Shown here piece by piece: positions 7,103 through 12,572 of a DNA stretch of 13,051 bases. The DNA lies in contig JAHIEH010000071.1 of assembly GCA_018901675.1 (NCBI GenBank), forward strand, positions 1-13,051. The letters are read 5' to 3'. Source of the stretch: Nanobdellota archaeon. GTDB taxonomy: Archaea > Nanobdellota > Nanobdellia > Pacearchaeales > GW2011-AR1. The position numbers were made by a program, and so were the translations under genes. How positions within the stretch are numbered: the first letter of the stretch is position 1; every line of letters starts with the position of its first letter. The notes below the pieces were generated by a model that saw only the letters and a list, made by a program, of their open reading frames with translations, did no database searches and was not told the origin of the DNA.

Positions 7103-7278
7103 TGTCAAGAACCATACAATAAATTGTATGGCGTGTCTGGTCGTCAAGAATCTTAGATTCTTGAGCGCACCCAAGAATCCTTGATTGACTGGATTCTTGG
7201 TGTCTTGAGCACCTCAAAAATTGTTTTTTCTTTCCCATGAGTTAAAACAGAGGGTTTACGAAAAAAACAATTTTTAAT
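7103..7278. repeat. Nested-palindrome intergenic element E2
   Basis: Homologue of E1 in the same orientation, filling most of the gap between cdc48 and the small zinc protein gene. Positions 7104-7141 match 3381-3418 of E1 at 36 of 38 bases, including the ATACAA-TAAA-TTGTAT palindrome (7114-7129). Unlike E1, 16 nt are inserted at 7142-7157, making a new hairpin TCAAGAATC-TTA-GATTCTTGA (7144-7164). The middle carries CCAAGAATCC/GGATTCTTGG (7171-7200) and TTGAG-CAC-CTCAA (7205-7217). The 3' stem pairs 7216-7229 with 7262-7275 (14 bp), around a loop containing GAGTTAAAACAG, the counterpart of E1's GAACTAAAGTAG. A TATA-like ATATAAATA lies just upstream at about 7088-7096. The function is unknown. 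Confidence 0.75.
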
Positions 7279-7327
7279 GTATTAATAGATTATACTAAAA
7301 ATTCGGTCTGTTGAATGAGAACTCCAA

Positions 7328-9628
7328 TTATCCAGCATATTGCGGAGTTTCTATTGCTGCTTTAGCAGACCTCAAATATTGTTCTTCCACTTGTTTATAT
7401 GCTTTAATTGTTTTGTCATTAACACTTGGCTTTACTTTTATTAAAGCATCTTCAAAATGTTTTTTCTTGATTTCTTTGATATCCATATTTTCCCTTAAAG
7501 CAAGCATTCCCGCTTCTCTAGCCAAAGACTCTAAATCTGCTCCTGTGTAGCCCTCTGTCTTTTTTGCCAGTTCATGAATAATAACATCTTTGGCTAAAGG
7601 CATATTTTTGGTGTGTATTTTCAAAATCTGCAGTCTTCCCTCTTCGCTTGGAGCATTTACCAGCAAAATTCTGTCAAATCTTCCTGGCCTTAACAAAGCC
7701 GGATCAAGCATATCAGGCCTGTTTGTTGCGCCTATGACTATAACATCATTCAAGTCTTCTAAACCATCCATTTCAGCCAGAATTTGATTCAAAACTCTTT
7801 CAGTAACTTTGGTTCCCAAGTCTACTCCTCTTTTGCCTGCAAGAGAATCAATCTCATCAAAAAATATGATACAAGGAGCAACCTGCCTTGCTCTTTCAAA
7901 GATTTTCCTCACTCCTTCTTCACTTTTTCCAACCCACATGCTTAGCAATGAAGGCCCTTTAATTTGGATGAAATTAGCTTCAGATTCTTTTGCAACTGCC
8001 TTTGCTAAAAGTGTTTTGCCTGTTCCTGGAGGACCATAAAGCAAAACCCCTCTTGAAGGTCTTATGCCCAATCTTTTAAAGTTATCTTTAAATTTTATTG
8101 GCCATTCCACTGATTCGATTAACTCTTGTTTTATAGTATCCAACCCCCCAACATCTTCCCAAGAAACATTTGGTGTTTCTATTAAAACTTCCCTCATAGC
8201 GCTTGGCCTTACAACTTTTAATGCTTCTGTAAAATCTTCCTGTGAGATAATTAATTTTTCTAAAATTTCCTGTGAAATTTTTTCCCCTTCTTCTAATTTT
8301 ATCTTTGGAAGAAATCTTCGCAGAACAATCATTGCTGATTCTTTAGCAAGCGATTCTAAATCGGCCCCGACAAAACCATGAGTAACTCTCGACAATTGCT
8401 CCAAATTGACATTTTTTGCTAAAGGCATCCCTCTTGTATGGATTTTTAAAATTTGCAGCCTTCCATCTTTCCCAGGAGCATTAATTGACAACTCTCTATC
8501 AAATCTTCCGGGCCTTCTTAATGCAGGGTCGATTGCATTAATCCTGTTCGTTGCGCCTATTACAATAACCTTCCCTCTGCCTTTTAATCCATCCATCATT
8601 GTCAGCAATTGGCTTGTAACTCTTCTTTCAACTTCCCCATAACTCTCTTCTCTCTTTGGGGCAATTGCATCTATTTCATCTATAAATATAATGCTTGGGG
8701 CGGTTTTTTCAGCTTCTTCAAAAATATCCCTAATTCTCTTCTCACTCTCACCATAAAACTTGCTCATGATTTCAGGCCCATTTAACAGAATAAAATGAGC
8801 CTCAGTCTCATTTGCAACTGCCTTTGCTAAAAGTGTTTTGCCTGTTCCAGGAGGACCATGAAGTAAAACCCCTTTAGGTGGTTCAACTCCCAGTTTCTCA
8901 AAAATCTCTGGATGCTTTAACGGAATCTCTACCATCTCTCTTATTTTTTTAATTTCATCTGTCAAACCGCCAATATCTTCATAAGTTATTTCAGGAATTT
9001 TTTCTTCAGAAACATCTACAGCCTTTGAACTCAGCGTAACTTGAGTATTTTCGGTTATAATACACGGCTGGCTAGGGCTGGTGTTAACAACTAAAAATTT
9101 TATCTGAGAAACTCCTCCACCTAAATTGCTGAAACCCATCCCTCCAAAAATATCATTCAAATTGCCAAAAATATCATTCAAATCTCCAAATTCCTCTGAC
9201 ATCAAATCTTTTCTTCTTTGAACACCCCCTAGAACAACTATATCACCTTTAACAACAGTCCTTCCAAGCAATCCTCTCCTTAATCCTTCAGGGTCTCCTT
9301 CTACTCGTATTCCTTTCTGTGCAGGGGCAATCATTATCTTTTTTGCCTCTTTAATCTCTGATTTAGATATTGTAACAGCATCCCCTATCCCTGTTTTAGC
9401 ATTTCTCCTTATAATCCCGTCTATTCTTATTATTCCCTCTCCGACATCTGCGGGATATGCACGGTCTACAATAGCGACAGTTTCTCTTTGCCCCTTGATT
9501 AATACAACATCCCCTCTTCTTACATCAAGCTTTCTCATTATTTCAGAGTCTATTCTCGCGATTCCTTTATACGCATCATCCTGCAGTGCTTCTACTACTT
9601 TAAGCTGAATTTTTGATTTTTCATCCAT
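7328..9628 (-). CDS. cdc48: Cdc48/VAT (p97-like) AAA+ ATPase
   Basis: 766-residue double-ring AAA+ unfoldase. The N-domain (1-200) has the double-psi barrel pattern (DVRRGDVVLIKG, GEGIIRIDG, APAQ). D1 has Walker A GPPGTGKT (258-265), Walker B IIFIDEID (313-320) and sensor GATNR. D2 has Walker A GPPGTGKT (532-539), Walker B IIFFDEID (587-594) and GATNRPDMLDPALLRPGRFDR. Both ATPase sites look intact. Archaeal Cdc48 extracts and unfolds proteins, often feeding the proteasome. An unusual N-domain loop (147-160) is a perfect-phase tandem FGDLNDI-FGNLNDI, followed by a Gly-rich segment. The C-terminus PQYAG is not a clear HbYX proteasome-docking motif. Its ATG overlaps the 3' end of the upstream AbrB-like gene by 8 nt, so the two are probably cotranscribed and translationally coupled. 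Confidence 0.97.
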   Translation of the reverse strand: MDEKSKIQLKVVEALQDDAYKGIARIDSEIMRKLDVRRGDVVLIKGQRETVAIVDRAYPADVGEGIIRIDGIIRRNAKTGIGDAVTISKSEIKEAKKIMIAPAQKGIRVEGDPEGLRRGLLGRTVVKGDIVVLGGVQRRKDLMSEEFGDLNDIFGNLNDIFGGMGFSNLGGGVSQIKFLVVNTSPSQPCIITENTQVTLSSKAVDVSEEKIPEITYEDIGGLTDEIKKIREMVEIPLKHPEIFEKLGVEPPKGVLLHGPPGTGKTLLAKAVANETEAHFILLNGPEIMSKFYGESEKRIRDIFEEAEKTAPSIIFIDEIDAIAPKREESYGEVERRVTSQLLTMMDGLKGRGKVIVIGATNRINAIDPALRRPGRFDRELSINAPGKDGRLQILKIHTRGMPLAKNVNLEQLSRVTHGFVGADLESLAKESAMIVLRRFLPKIKLEEGEKISQEILEKLIISQEDFTEALKVVRPSAMREVLIETPNVSWEDVGGLDTIKQELIESVEWPIKFKDNFKRLGIRPSRGVLLYGPPGTGKTLLAKAVAKESEANFIQIKGPSLLSMWVGKSEEGVRKIFERARQVAPCIIFFDEIDSLAGKRGVDLGTKVTERVLNQILAEMDGLEDLNDVIVIGATNRPDMLDPALLRPGRFDRILLVNAPSEEGRLQILKIHTKNMPLAKDVIIHELAKKTEGYTGADLESLAREAGMLALRENMDIKEIKKKHFEDALIKVKPSVNDKTIKAYKQVEEQYLRSAKAAIETPQYAG
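9149..9190 (-). repeat. 21-nt tandem duplication inside cdc48
   Basis: Two adjacent 21-nt units (9170-9190 and 9149-9169) encode FGDLNDI and FGNLNDI (residues 147-160). They differ at few bases, so the duplication appears recent or maintained. It lies in the N-domain before the segment leading to D1. Confidence 0.85.
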
Positions 9629-10010
9629 TTTTATTATTTATTGTTTTTATTTTATGAATGTTATTCTTTTCTTCTTCTACAAAATTTAAGGAGACTCTCC
9701 CCATCTGCTCAAAACATAATCTTACCATATCATCCATTATTTTCTCCTGATCTTGCATGAACAATACAATCTCTTTCGGGATGGATATAGCATAGCTGTT
9801 TCCAACGAGCCTCATCTTCACTCTAAACTCCTTATTTTTAAGATTAATAAATTTATGGTATTCCTGCTCATCAACGGGATGGATTAATCTTTCACTGCAC
9901 TTACCGCAAACCACAGTCCTAAGTAAAAAACTATTTTTAATAATATCCTGCTTTTTCATCTTGGAATTGCATTTGCTGCATAAGATAGTGCTGTCGAAAA
10001 TATCTGTCAT
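9621..10010 (-). CDS. Zinc-ribbon plus AbrB/MazE-like DNA-binding protein
   Basis: 129 residues in two parts. Residues 8-40 form a zinc ribbon (C11-x2-C14 and C35-x2-C38). Residues about 62-85 read FRVKMRLVGNSYAISIPKEIV, the swapped-hairpin AbrB/MazE/SpoVT pattern (VGNS-x-x-I-x-IPKEIV), followed by a helical and beta segment to residue 110 and a basic tail. The AbrB fold usually makes dimeric transcription regulators or antitoxins; no toxin gene adjoins it, so a regulator is more likely. Its stop overlaps the first codons of cdc48 by 8 nt. Inference: it may regulate this operon or modulate Cdc48. The ATG at 10010 is supported by a TATA-like box about 24 nt upstream. Cdc48 upstream partners of this kind are not known to me. 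Confidence 0.75.
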   Translation of the reverse strand: MTDIFDSTILCSKCNSKMKKQDIIKNSFLLRTVVCGKCSERLIHPVDEQEYHKFINLKNKEFRVKMRLVGNSYAISIPKEIVLFMQDQEKIMDDMVRLCFEQMGRVSLNFVEEEKNNIHKIKTINNKNG

Positions 10011-10030
10011 TTTTTATTTTTGTTTTTTTG

Positions 10031-10038
10031 ATTTTATA
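10031..10038 (-). promoter_or_regulatory. TATA box of the AbrB-like/cdc48 operon
   Basis: Minus strand TATAAAAT, centred about 24 nt before the ATG at 10010, compatible with a leaderless mRNA. Confidence 0.5.
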
Positions 10039-10048
10039 TTTGATCATC

Positions 10049-10065
10049 GCCGGCAAAAAGCCGGC
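10049..10065. promoter_or_regulatory. GCCGGC-AAAAA-GCCGGC palindrome, candidate operator
   Basis: Two copies of the self-palindromic hexamer GCCGGC are separated by five A. It is a GC-rich island in very AT-rich DNA, lying 11 bp upstream of the TATA box of the AbrB-like/cdc48 operon. It can form a 6-bp GC hairpin or serve as a paired operator. No binding protein is shown by the sequence. Confidence 0.45.
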
Positions 10066-10090
10066 AGGAAAGGAGGTTTTGACATCAAAA

Positions 10091-10257
10091 AGTCCCTGAG
10101 TTTACCACACCCTTTAAGGTGTGGTTTGTTTGGACTCATCAAGAACCTTTGGTTCTTGACTGCTGTCAAGAATGCAATTTTCTAGCATTCTTGAAGTTTG
10201 GATGCTCAAGATTCAACCGCATCTTTTAAAATGCGATTTTCGTCAAGAATCTTGACA
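10091..10257. repeat. Palindrome-rich intergenic element E3
   Basis: Third, more divergent member of the E1/E2 group, lying between divergent genes. Hairpins in order: AGTCC/GGACT (10091-10095 with 10132-10136) enclosing ACCACACC/GGTGTGGT (10104-10125); TCAAGAACC-TTT-GGTTCTTGA (10139-10159), the same arms as the E1 5' stem; TCAAGAATGC/GCATTCTTGA (10166-10194); and TCAAGATTC/GAATCTTGA (10206-10214 with 10247-10255) enclosing CGCAT/ATGCG (10218-10235). It ends in TCTTGACAT, as E1 does. The segment is non-coding. The E1/E2 3' stem with the GA-x-x-TAAA loop is not seen here. Confidence 0.65.
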
Positions 10258-10259
10258 TA

Positions 10260-10321
10260 ACACAATTATAAATTATATCTAATTGTGTATATACCTAACT
10301 GTATACACGACAGATGTATAC
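10260..10321. promoter_or_regulatory. Operator-like inverted and iterated repeats upstream of signal peptidase
   Basis: ACACAATTA (10260-10268) and TAATTGTGT (10280-10288) form a perfect 9-bp inverted repeat with an 11-nt spacer. They are followed by three short palindromes at 14- and 15-nt spacing: GTATATAC (10287-10294), GTATAC (10301-10306) and GTATAC (10316-10321). They lie 53 to 115 nt upstream of the TATA box of the signal peptidase gene. This is the layout of a regulator-binding array, but no regulator can be named. Confidence 0.4.
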
Positions 10322-10373
10322 TATTTAAATATTTCTATTCTCAAGTATTTAATTAAAGAATCTCAAAAACCAA

Positions 10374-10382
10374 ATTTTAAAA
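10374..10382 (+). promoter_or_regulatory. TATA box of the signal peptidase gene
   Basis: ATTTTAAAA, centred about 27 nt before the ATG at 10405. Confidence 0.45.
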
Positions 10383-10404
10383 ACCCCTAAAGATTAATCC
10401 TTCT

Positions 10405-11022
10405 ATGAATTTAAAGGGGGTATTGAAAAAATTTTGGCATCTGCTCTGGAAAGACAATAGTTTAAAGGGTTGGATTTTTTCAATTGTATTCCTGTTTATT
10501 TTTGTAAAGTTTATTTTCTTCCCAATATTAAATTTTGCAACAGGGACTTCTCTTCCATTAGCGATAGTAGAATCTTGCAGTATGTACCATAAACATAATC
10601 CCTTTTATACTTTTGACGGATGGTGGGAGAATCATAAATCAAAATATTCTGAACTTGGAATAAGCAAAGAGCAATTTTTAGATTATCCATTAAAAAATGG
10701 TTTTAACAAAGGGGACATCCTTTTTATCATAGGGGTAAAGCCAGAAAAACTTAAGATAGGTGATGGGATAGTATTTATCGGAGGCCAAAAAAACCCCATA
10801 ACACATAGAATAATAAAAATTGAAAGTAAAAACGGAGGATATACATTCTCAACAATGGGCGATAATAATAATGGGCAGCTGGTTTTTGAAAAAGAAATAA
10901 AAGAAAATCAAATAATTGGAAAAATCGTTTTCAGGCTGGTTCCTTATGCTGGCTGGGGAAAATTGATATTTTATGAACCTTTCAGAGCAGAAGCAGAAAG
11001 AGGTTTTTGCAGCCAAAATTAA
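10405..11022 (+). CDS. Signal peptidase I, archaeal Ser-His-Asp type
   Basis: 205-residue membrane-anchored serine protease that removes Sec signal peptides outside the membrane. One N-terminal transmembrane helix lies at about 22-45. Box B is VESCSMYH with nucleophile S59 (usually SGSM). The His-containing box is PITHRIIKI with H134, the archaeal/ER replacement for the bacterial Lys. Box E is TMGDNNN with D153. The C-terminal GKIVFRLVPYAGWGKL is typical. Between S59 and the conserved KGDI (102-105) is an insertion of about 40 residues rich in Trp and Tyr (TFDGWWENHKSKYSELGIS), longer than in the short archaeal enzymes. It could process the neighbouring secreted L,D-transpeptidase, although that is true of any exported protein. 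It has its own TATA box. Confidence 0.9.
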   Translation: MNLKGVLKKFWHLLWKDNSLKGWIFSIVFLFIFVKFIFFPILNFATGTSLPLAIVESCSMYHKHNPFYTFDGWWENHKSKYSELGISKEQFLDYPLKNGFNKGDILFIIGVKPEKLKIGDGIVFIGGQKNPITHRIIKIESKNGGYTFSTMGDNNNGQLVFEKEIKENQIIGKIVFRLVPYAGWGKLIFYEPFRAEAERGFCSQN

Positions 11023-11066
11023 TGAGAAATTAATGAAGAAGATTGATTTTAAAGGGGTAGGAAAAG

Positions 11067-11074
11067 TTTTTAAA
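11067..11074 (+). promoter_or_regulatory. TATA box of tfs
   Basis: TTTTTAAA, preceded by the purine-rich GGAAAAG (BRE-like). It lies about 45-52 nt upstream of the tfs ATG, so the mRNA should have a leader of about 20 nt, unlike most genes here. Confidence 0.5.
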
Positions 11075-11118
11075 CCTCTTCAATTAAAAGATAAGGTAAA
11101 CAATTAAGAATTAATAAA

Positions 11119-11433
11119 ATGGAATTTTGTCCTAAATGCGGTGCAGTTCTAATCCAGAAAAGAAAAAATGACGGATGTCCTAGATGCAGCTACTCTTCAA
11201 AAGGCAAGATAAAAATCAAGACAGTAGAAAAAATAAACGGAAAAAAAGAAGAGATAAGTGTTGTTAGGGATAAAGATAATACCGAGGTATTCCCCATAAT
11301 TTCTGAAACTTGCAAAAAATGTGGGAATAATCAGGCCTATTTTTGGACAGTTCAGACAAGAGCGTCTGATGAAGCAGAAACCAAGTTTTTCAAATGCACA
11401 AAATGCAGCTATACTTGGAGAGAATATAGATAA
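11119..11433 (+). CDS. tfs: Transcription factor S (TFIIS/RPB9-like)
   Basis: 104 residues, the normal length of archaeal TFS, which rescues backtracked RNA polymerase by stimulating transcript cleavage. The N-terminal ribbon has C4-x2-C7 and C20-x2-C23 (FCPKCG, CPRCSY). The C-terminal ribbon has C65-x2-C68 and C93-x2-C96. The catalytic acidic pair D84-E85 lies in TRASDEAET, matching the RSADE loop that enters the polymerase active site. It is therefore probably active. Its 3' end forms the left half of a direct repeat around the fic gene, and the stop codon is followed after 6 nt by the stop of a minus-strand zinc-ribbon remnant. Confidence 0.95.
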   Translation: MEFCPKCGAVLIQKRKNDGCPRCSYSSKGKIKIKTVEKINGKKEEISVVRDKDNTEVFPIISETCKKCGNNQAYFWTVQTRASDEAETKFFKCTKCSYTWREYR

Positions 11434-11490
11434 ACAGAATTAACCCGTTCTTCTCCTCACTCTTTCGCTAAACCCGCATTTACCCCACTT
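11407..11490. repeat. Left direct repeat flanking the fic gene
   Basis: Aligns without gaps to 12489-12572 (offset 1082). Over 11422-11490, 51 of 69 bases match (74%). It covers the last codons of tfs, its stop, and the last 16 codons and stop of a minus-strand zinc-ribbon gene. The weaker part, 11407-11421, is supported mainly by the encoded YxxxEYR ending. Confidence 0.75.
11440..11490 (-). pseudogene. 3'-terminal remnant of a TFS-like zinc-ribbon gene
   Basis: The minus strand encodes KWGKCGFSERVRRRTG followed by a stop. This matches the last 16 residues of the ribbon protein at 12522 (KCGKCGFSERVGRRTG) at 14 of 16 positions. One zinc-binding Cys has become Trp. The frame hits a TAG at 11491-11493 and homology ends there, at the fic promoter. 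It is a fragment with no start, not a functional gene. Confidence 0.85.
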
Positions 11491-11495
11491 CTATA

Positions 11496-11531
11496 TGGGT
11501 ACAAATACCAACATTTATAAATATGTACCCA
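11496..11531. promoter_or_regulatory. fic promoter: TATA box between inverted-repeat operator arms
   Basis: TGGGTACA (11496-11503) and TGTACCCA (11524-11531) are perfect 8-bp inverted repeats. The 20 nt between them contain the TATA box TTTATAAATA (11514-11523), centred about 25 nt before the ATG at 11543. Read in the same direction the two half-sites are TATGGGTACAAAT and TGTGGGTACATAT. A dimeric protein bound here would cover both the TFB-recognition side and the start site, so repression is likely. The binding protein is not identifiable. Confidence 0.65.
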
Positions 11532-11542
11532 CATGATTAAAT

Positions 11543-12463
11543 ATGGTATATCACGAAATAAGAAACGTAAACGGGAAGAAACAGAACTACCTTGTTTTTG
11601 TTAAGAGGGAAAATGGCAAGATGATTAAGAAAAGCAAATTTATAGGAACAGGCAATATCTCTAAGCAAGAAATGGATAAATTAAAAAAAGAATTTAAGAT
11701 AGAAGTAATTAGCAGTATCAATTCTGAAAATATGACAAAAGAACAGCTTTTGGAAATTGAAAATCTTAAACAAGCGTACAATGAAAAAATAAATTCATTA
11801 AGTAAAGAAGAATTTGAAGAATTTGAAAATACCTTTTTTACAGAACTTACATATGATAGCAATGCGATAGAAGGAAGCTCTCTTTCGTTAGAAGATACTA
11901 ATTTAATATTAAATGAGGGTTTGTCCCCAAGGGGGAAAACTTTAAGAGAAATCAATGAAGCAAAAAACCATAAATTAGCAATAAATTTCATCAATAGTTA
12001 TAAGGGGGATTTAGATGAACTTTTTATATTAAAACTTCATTCTCTAATCTTAAAGGAGATATCTGAAAAATTTGCTGGGAGATATAGGGAGACCTCAGTG
12101 AGAATATTCAAGAGCGACACCCATTTCCCAGACGCATCAAAAGTTCCACAATTAATAAAAAACCTTGTTTACTGGTACAAAATAAATAAAAATAAAAAGC
12201 ATCCCTTTGAAATGGCTATACTTTTTTCTGCTAAATTTGTCTCAATACATCCTTTTATAGATGGTAATGGAAGAACTTCAAGACTGATAATGAACTTCCT
12301 TTTAAAAAAGAAAAGATATCCCTGGATAAATATTTATATGAAACGGAGAGAGTCTTATCTTAAGGCAGTCAGACAGGCAAATGAGGAAAAATATAAACCA
12401 ATTTTAGAATTCTGCATAAATATTCTTAAAGAAAATTTAGAAAGTTTTGATATATTAAGGTGA
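11543..12463 (+). CDS. Fic-domain protein, class II (self-inhibited)
   Basis: 306 residues. The Fic active-site motif HPFIDGNGRTSR is at 236-247 (H236 base, D240 metal-binding, R244 phosphate-binding), so all key residues for NMP (usually AMP) transfer are present. An N-terminal inhibitory helix carries the (S/T)xxxE(G/N) motif as S106-N-A-I-E110-G111, which defines class II enzymes whose Glu blocks ATP binding until relieved. Residues 1-50 (NYLVFVKRENGKMIKKSKFIG) form a separate basic beta-rich domain. No C-terminal winged helix is seen. The target is unknown. The gene has its own tightly structured promoter and lies between degenerate direct repeats of the tfs/zinc-ribbon junction, so it appears to be an inserted cassette, possibly a defence or stress-regulation gene. 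Confidence 0.92.
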   Translation: MVYHEIRNVNGKKQNYLVFVKRENGKMIKKSKFIGTGNISKQEMDKLKKEFKIEVISSINSENMTKEQLLEIENLKQAYNEKINSLSKEEFEEFENTFFTELTYDSNAIEGSSLSLEDTNLILNEGLSPRGKTLREINEAKNHKLAINFINSYKGDLDELFILKLHSLILKEISEKFAGRYRETSVRIFKSDTHFPDASKVPQLIKNLVYWYKINKNKKHPFEMAILFSAKFVSIHPFIDGNGRTSRLIMNFLLKKKRYPWINIYMKRRESYLKAVRQANEEKYKPILEFCINILKENLESFDILR

Positions 12464-12488
12464 TCAAAGAAGCATGCTCAAAGATGTC

Positions 12489-12572
12489 ACTTACATTTTG
12501 AAAGAATACAGATAAAAGGGGCTAACCTGTTCTTCTTCCAACTCTTTCAGAAAAACCGCACTTGCCGCATTT
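12489..12572. repeat. Right direct repeat flanking the fic gene
   Basis: Counterpart of 11407-11490. On the plus strand it encodes TYILKEYR and a stop (12489-12515), aligned with the SYTWREYR end of TFS. On the minus strand it is the true 3' end of the zinc-ribbon gene. Spacing between the two stop codons is identical in both copies. Confidence 0.75.

Noticed and set aside
7041..7238. N-terminal extension of the small zinc protein
   Set aside because: The extension is translated E2 repeat sequence and would cover the TATA box that fits the ATG at 7040.
10071..10076. AGGAGG as a ribosome-binding site
   Set aside because: No credible coding frame follows; it sits within non-coding palindromic DNA and genes here appear leaderless.
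9961..10185. 74-codon plus-strand open frame over E3
   Set aside because: Starts antisense to the AbrB-like gene and then reads through hairpins; low-complexity product.
3380..10257. E1, E2 and E3 as CRISPR repeats
   Set aside because: There are no regularly spaced identical repeats with unique spacers; the elements are single, kilobases apart and internally palindromic.
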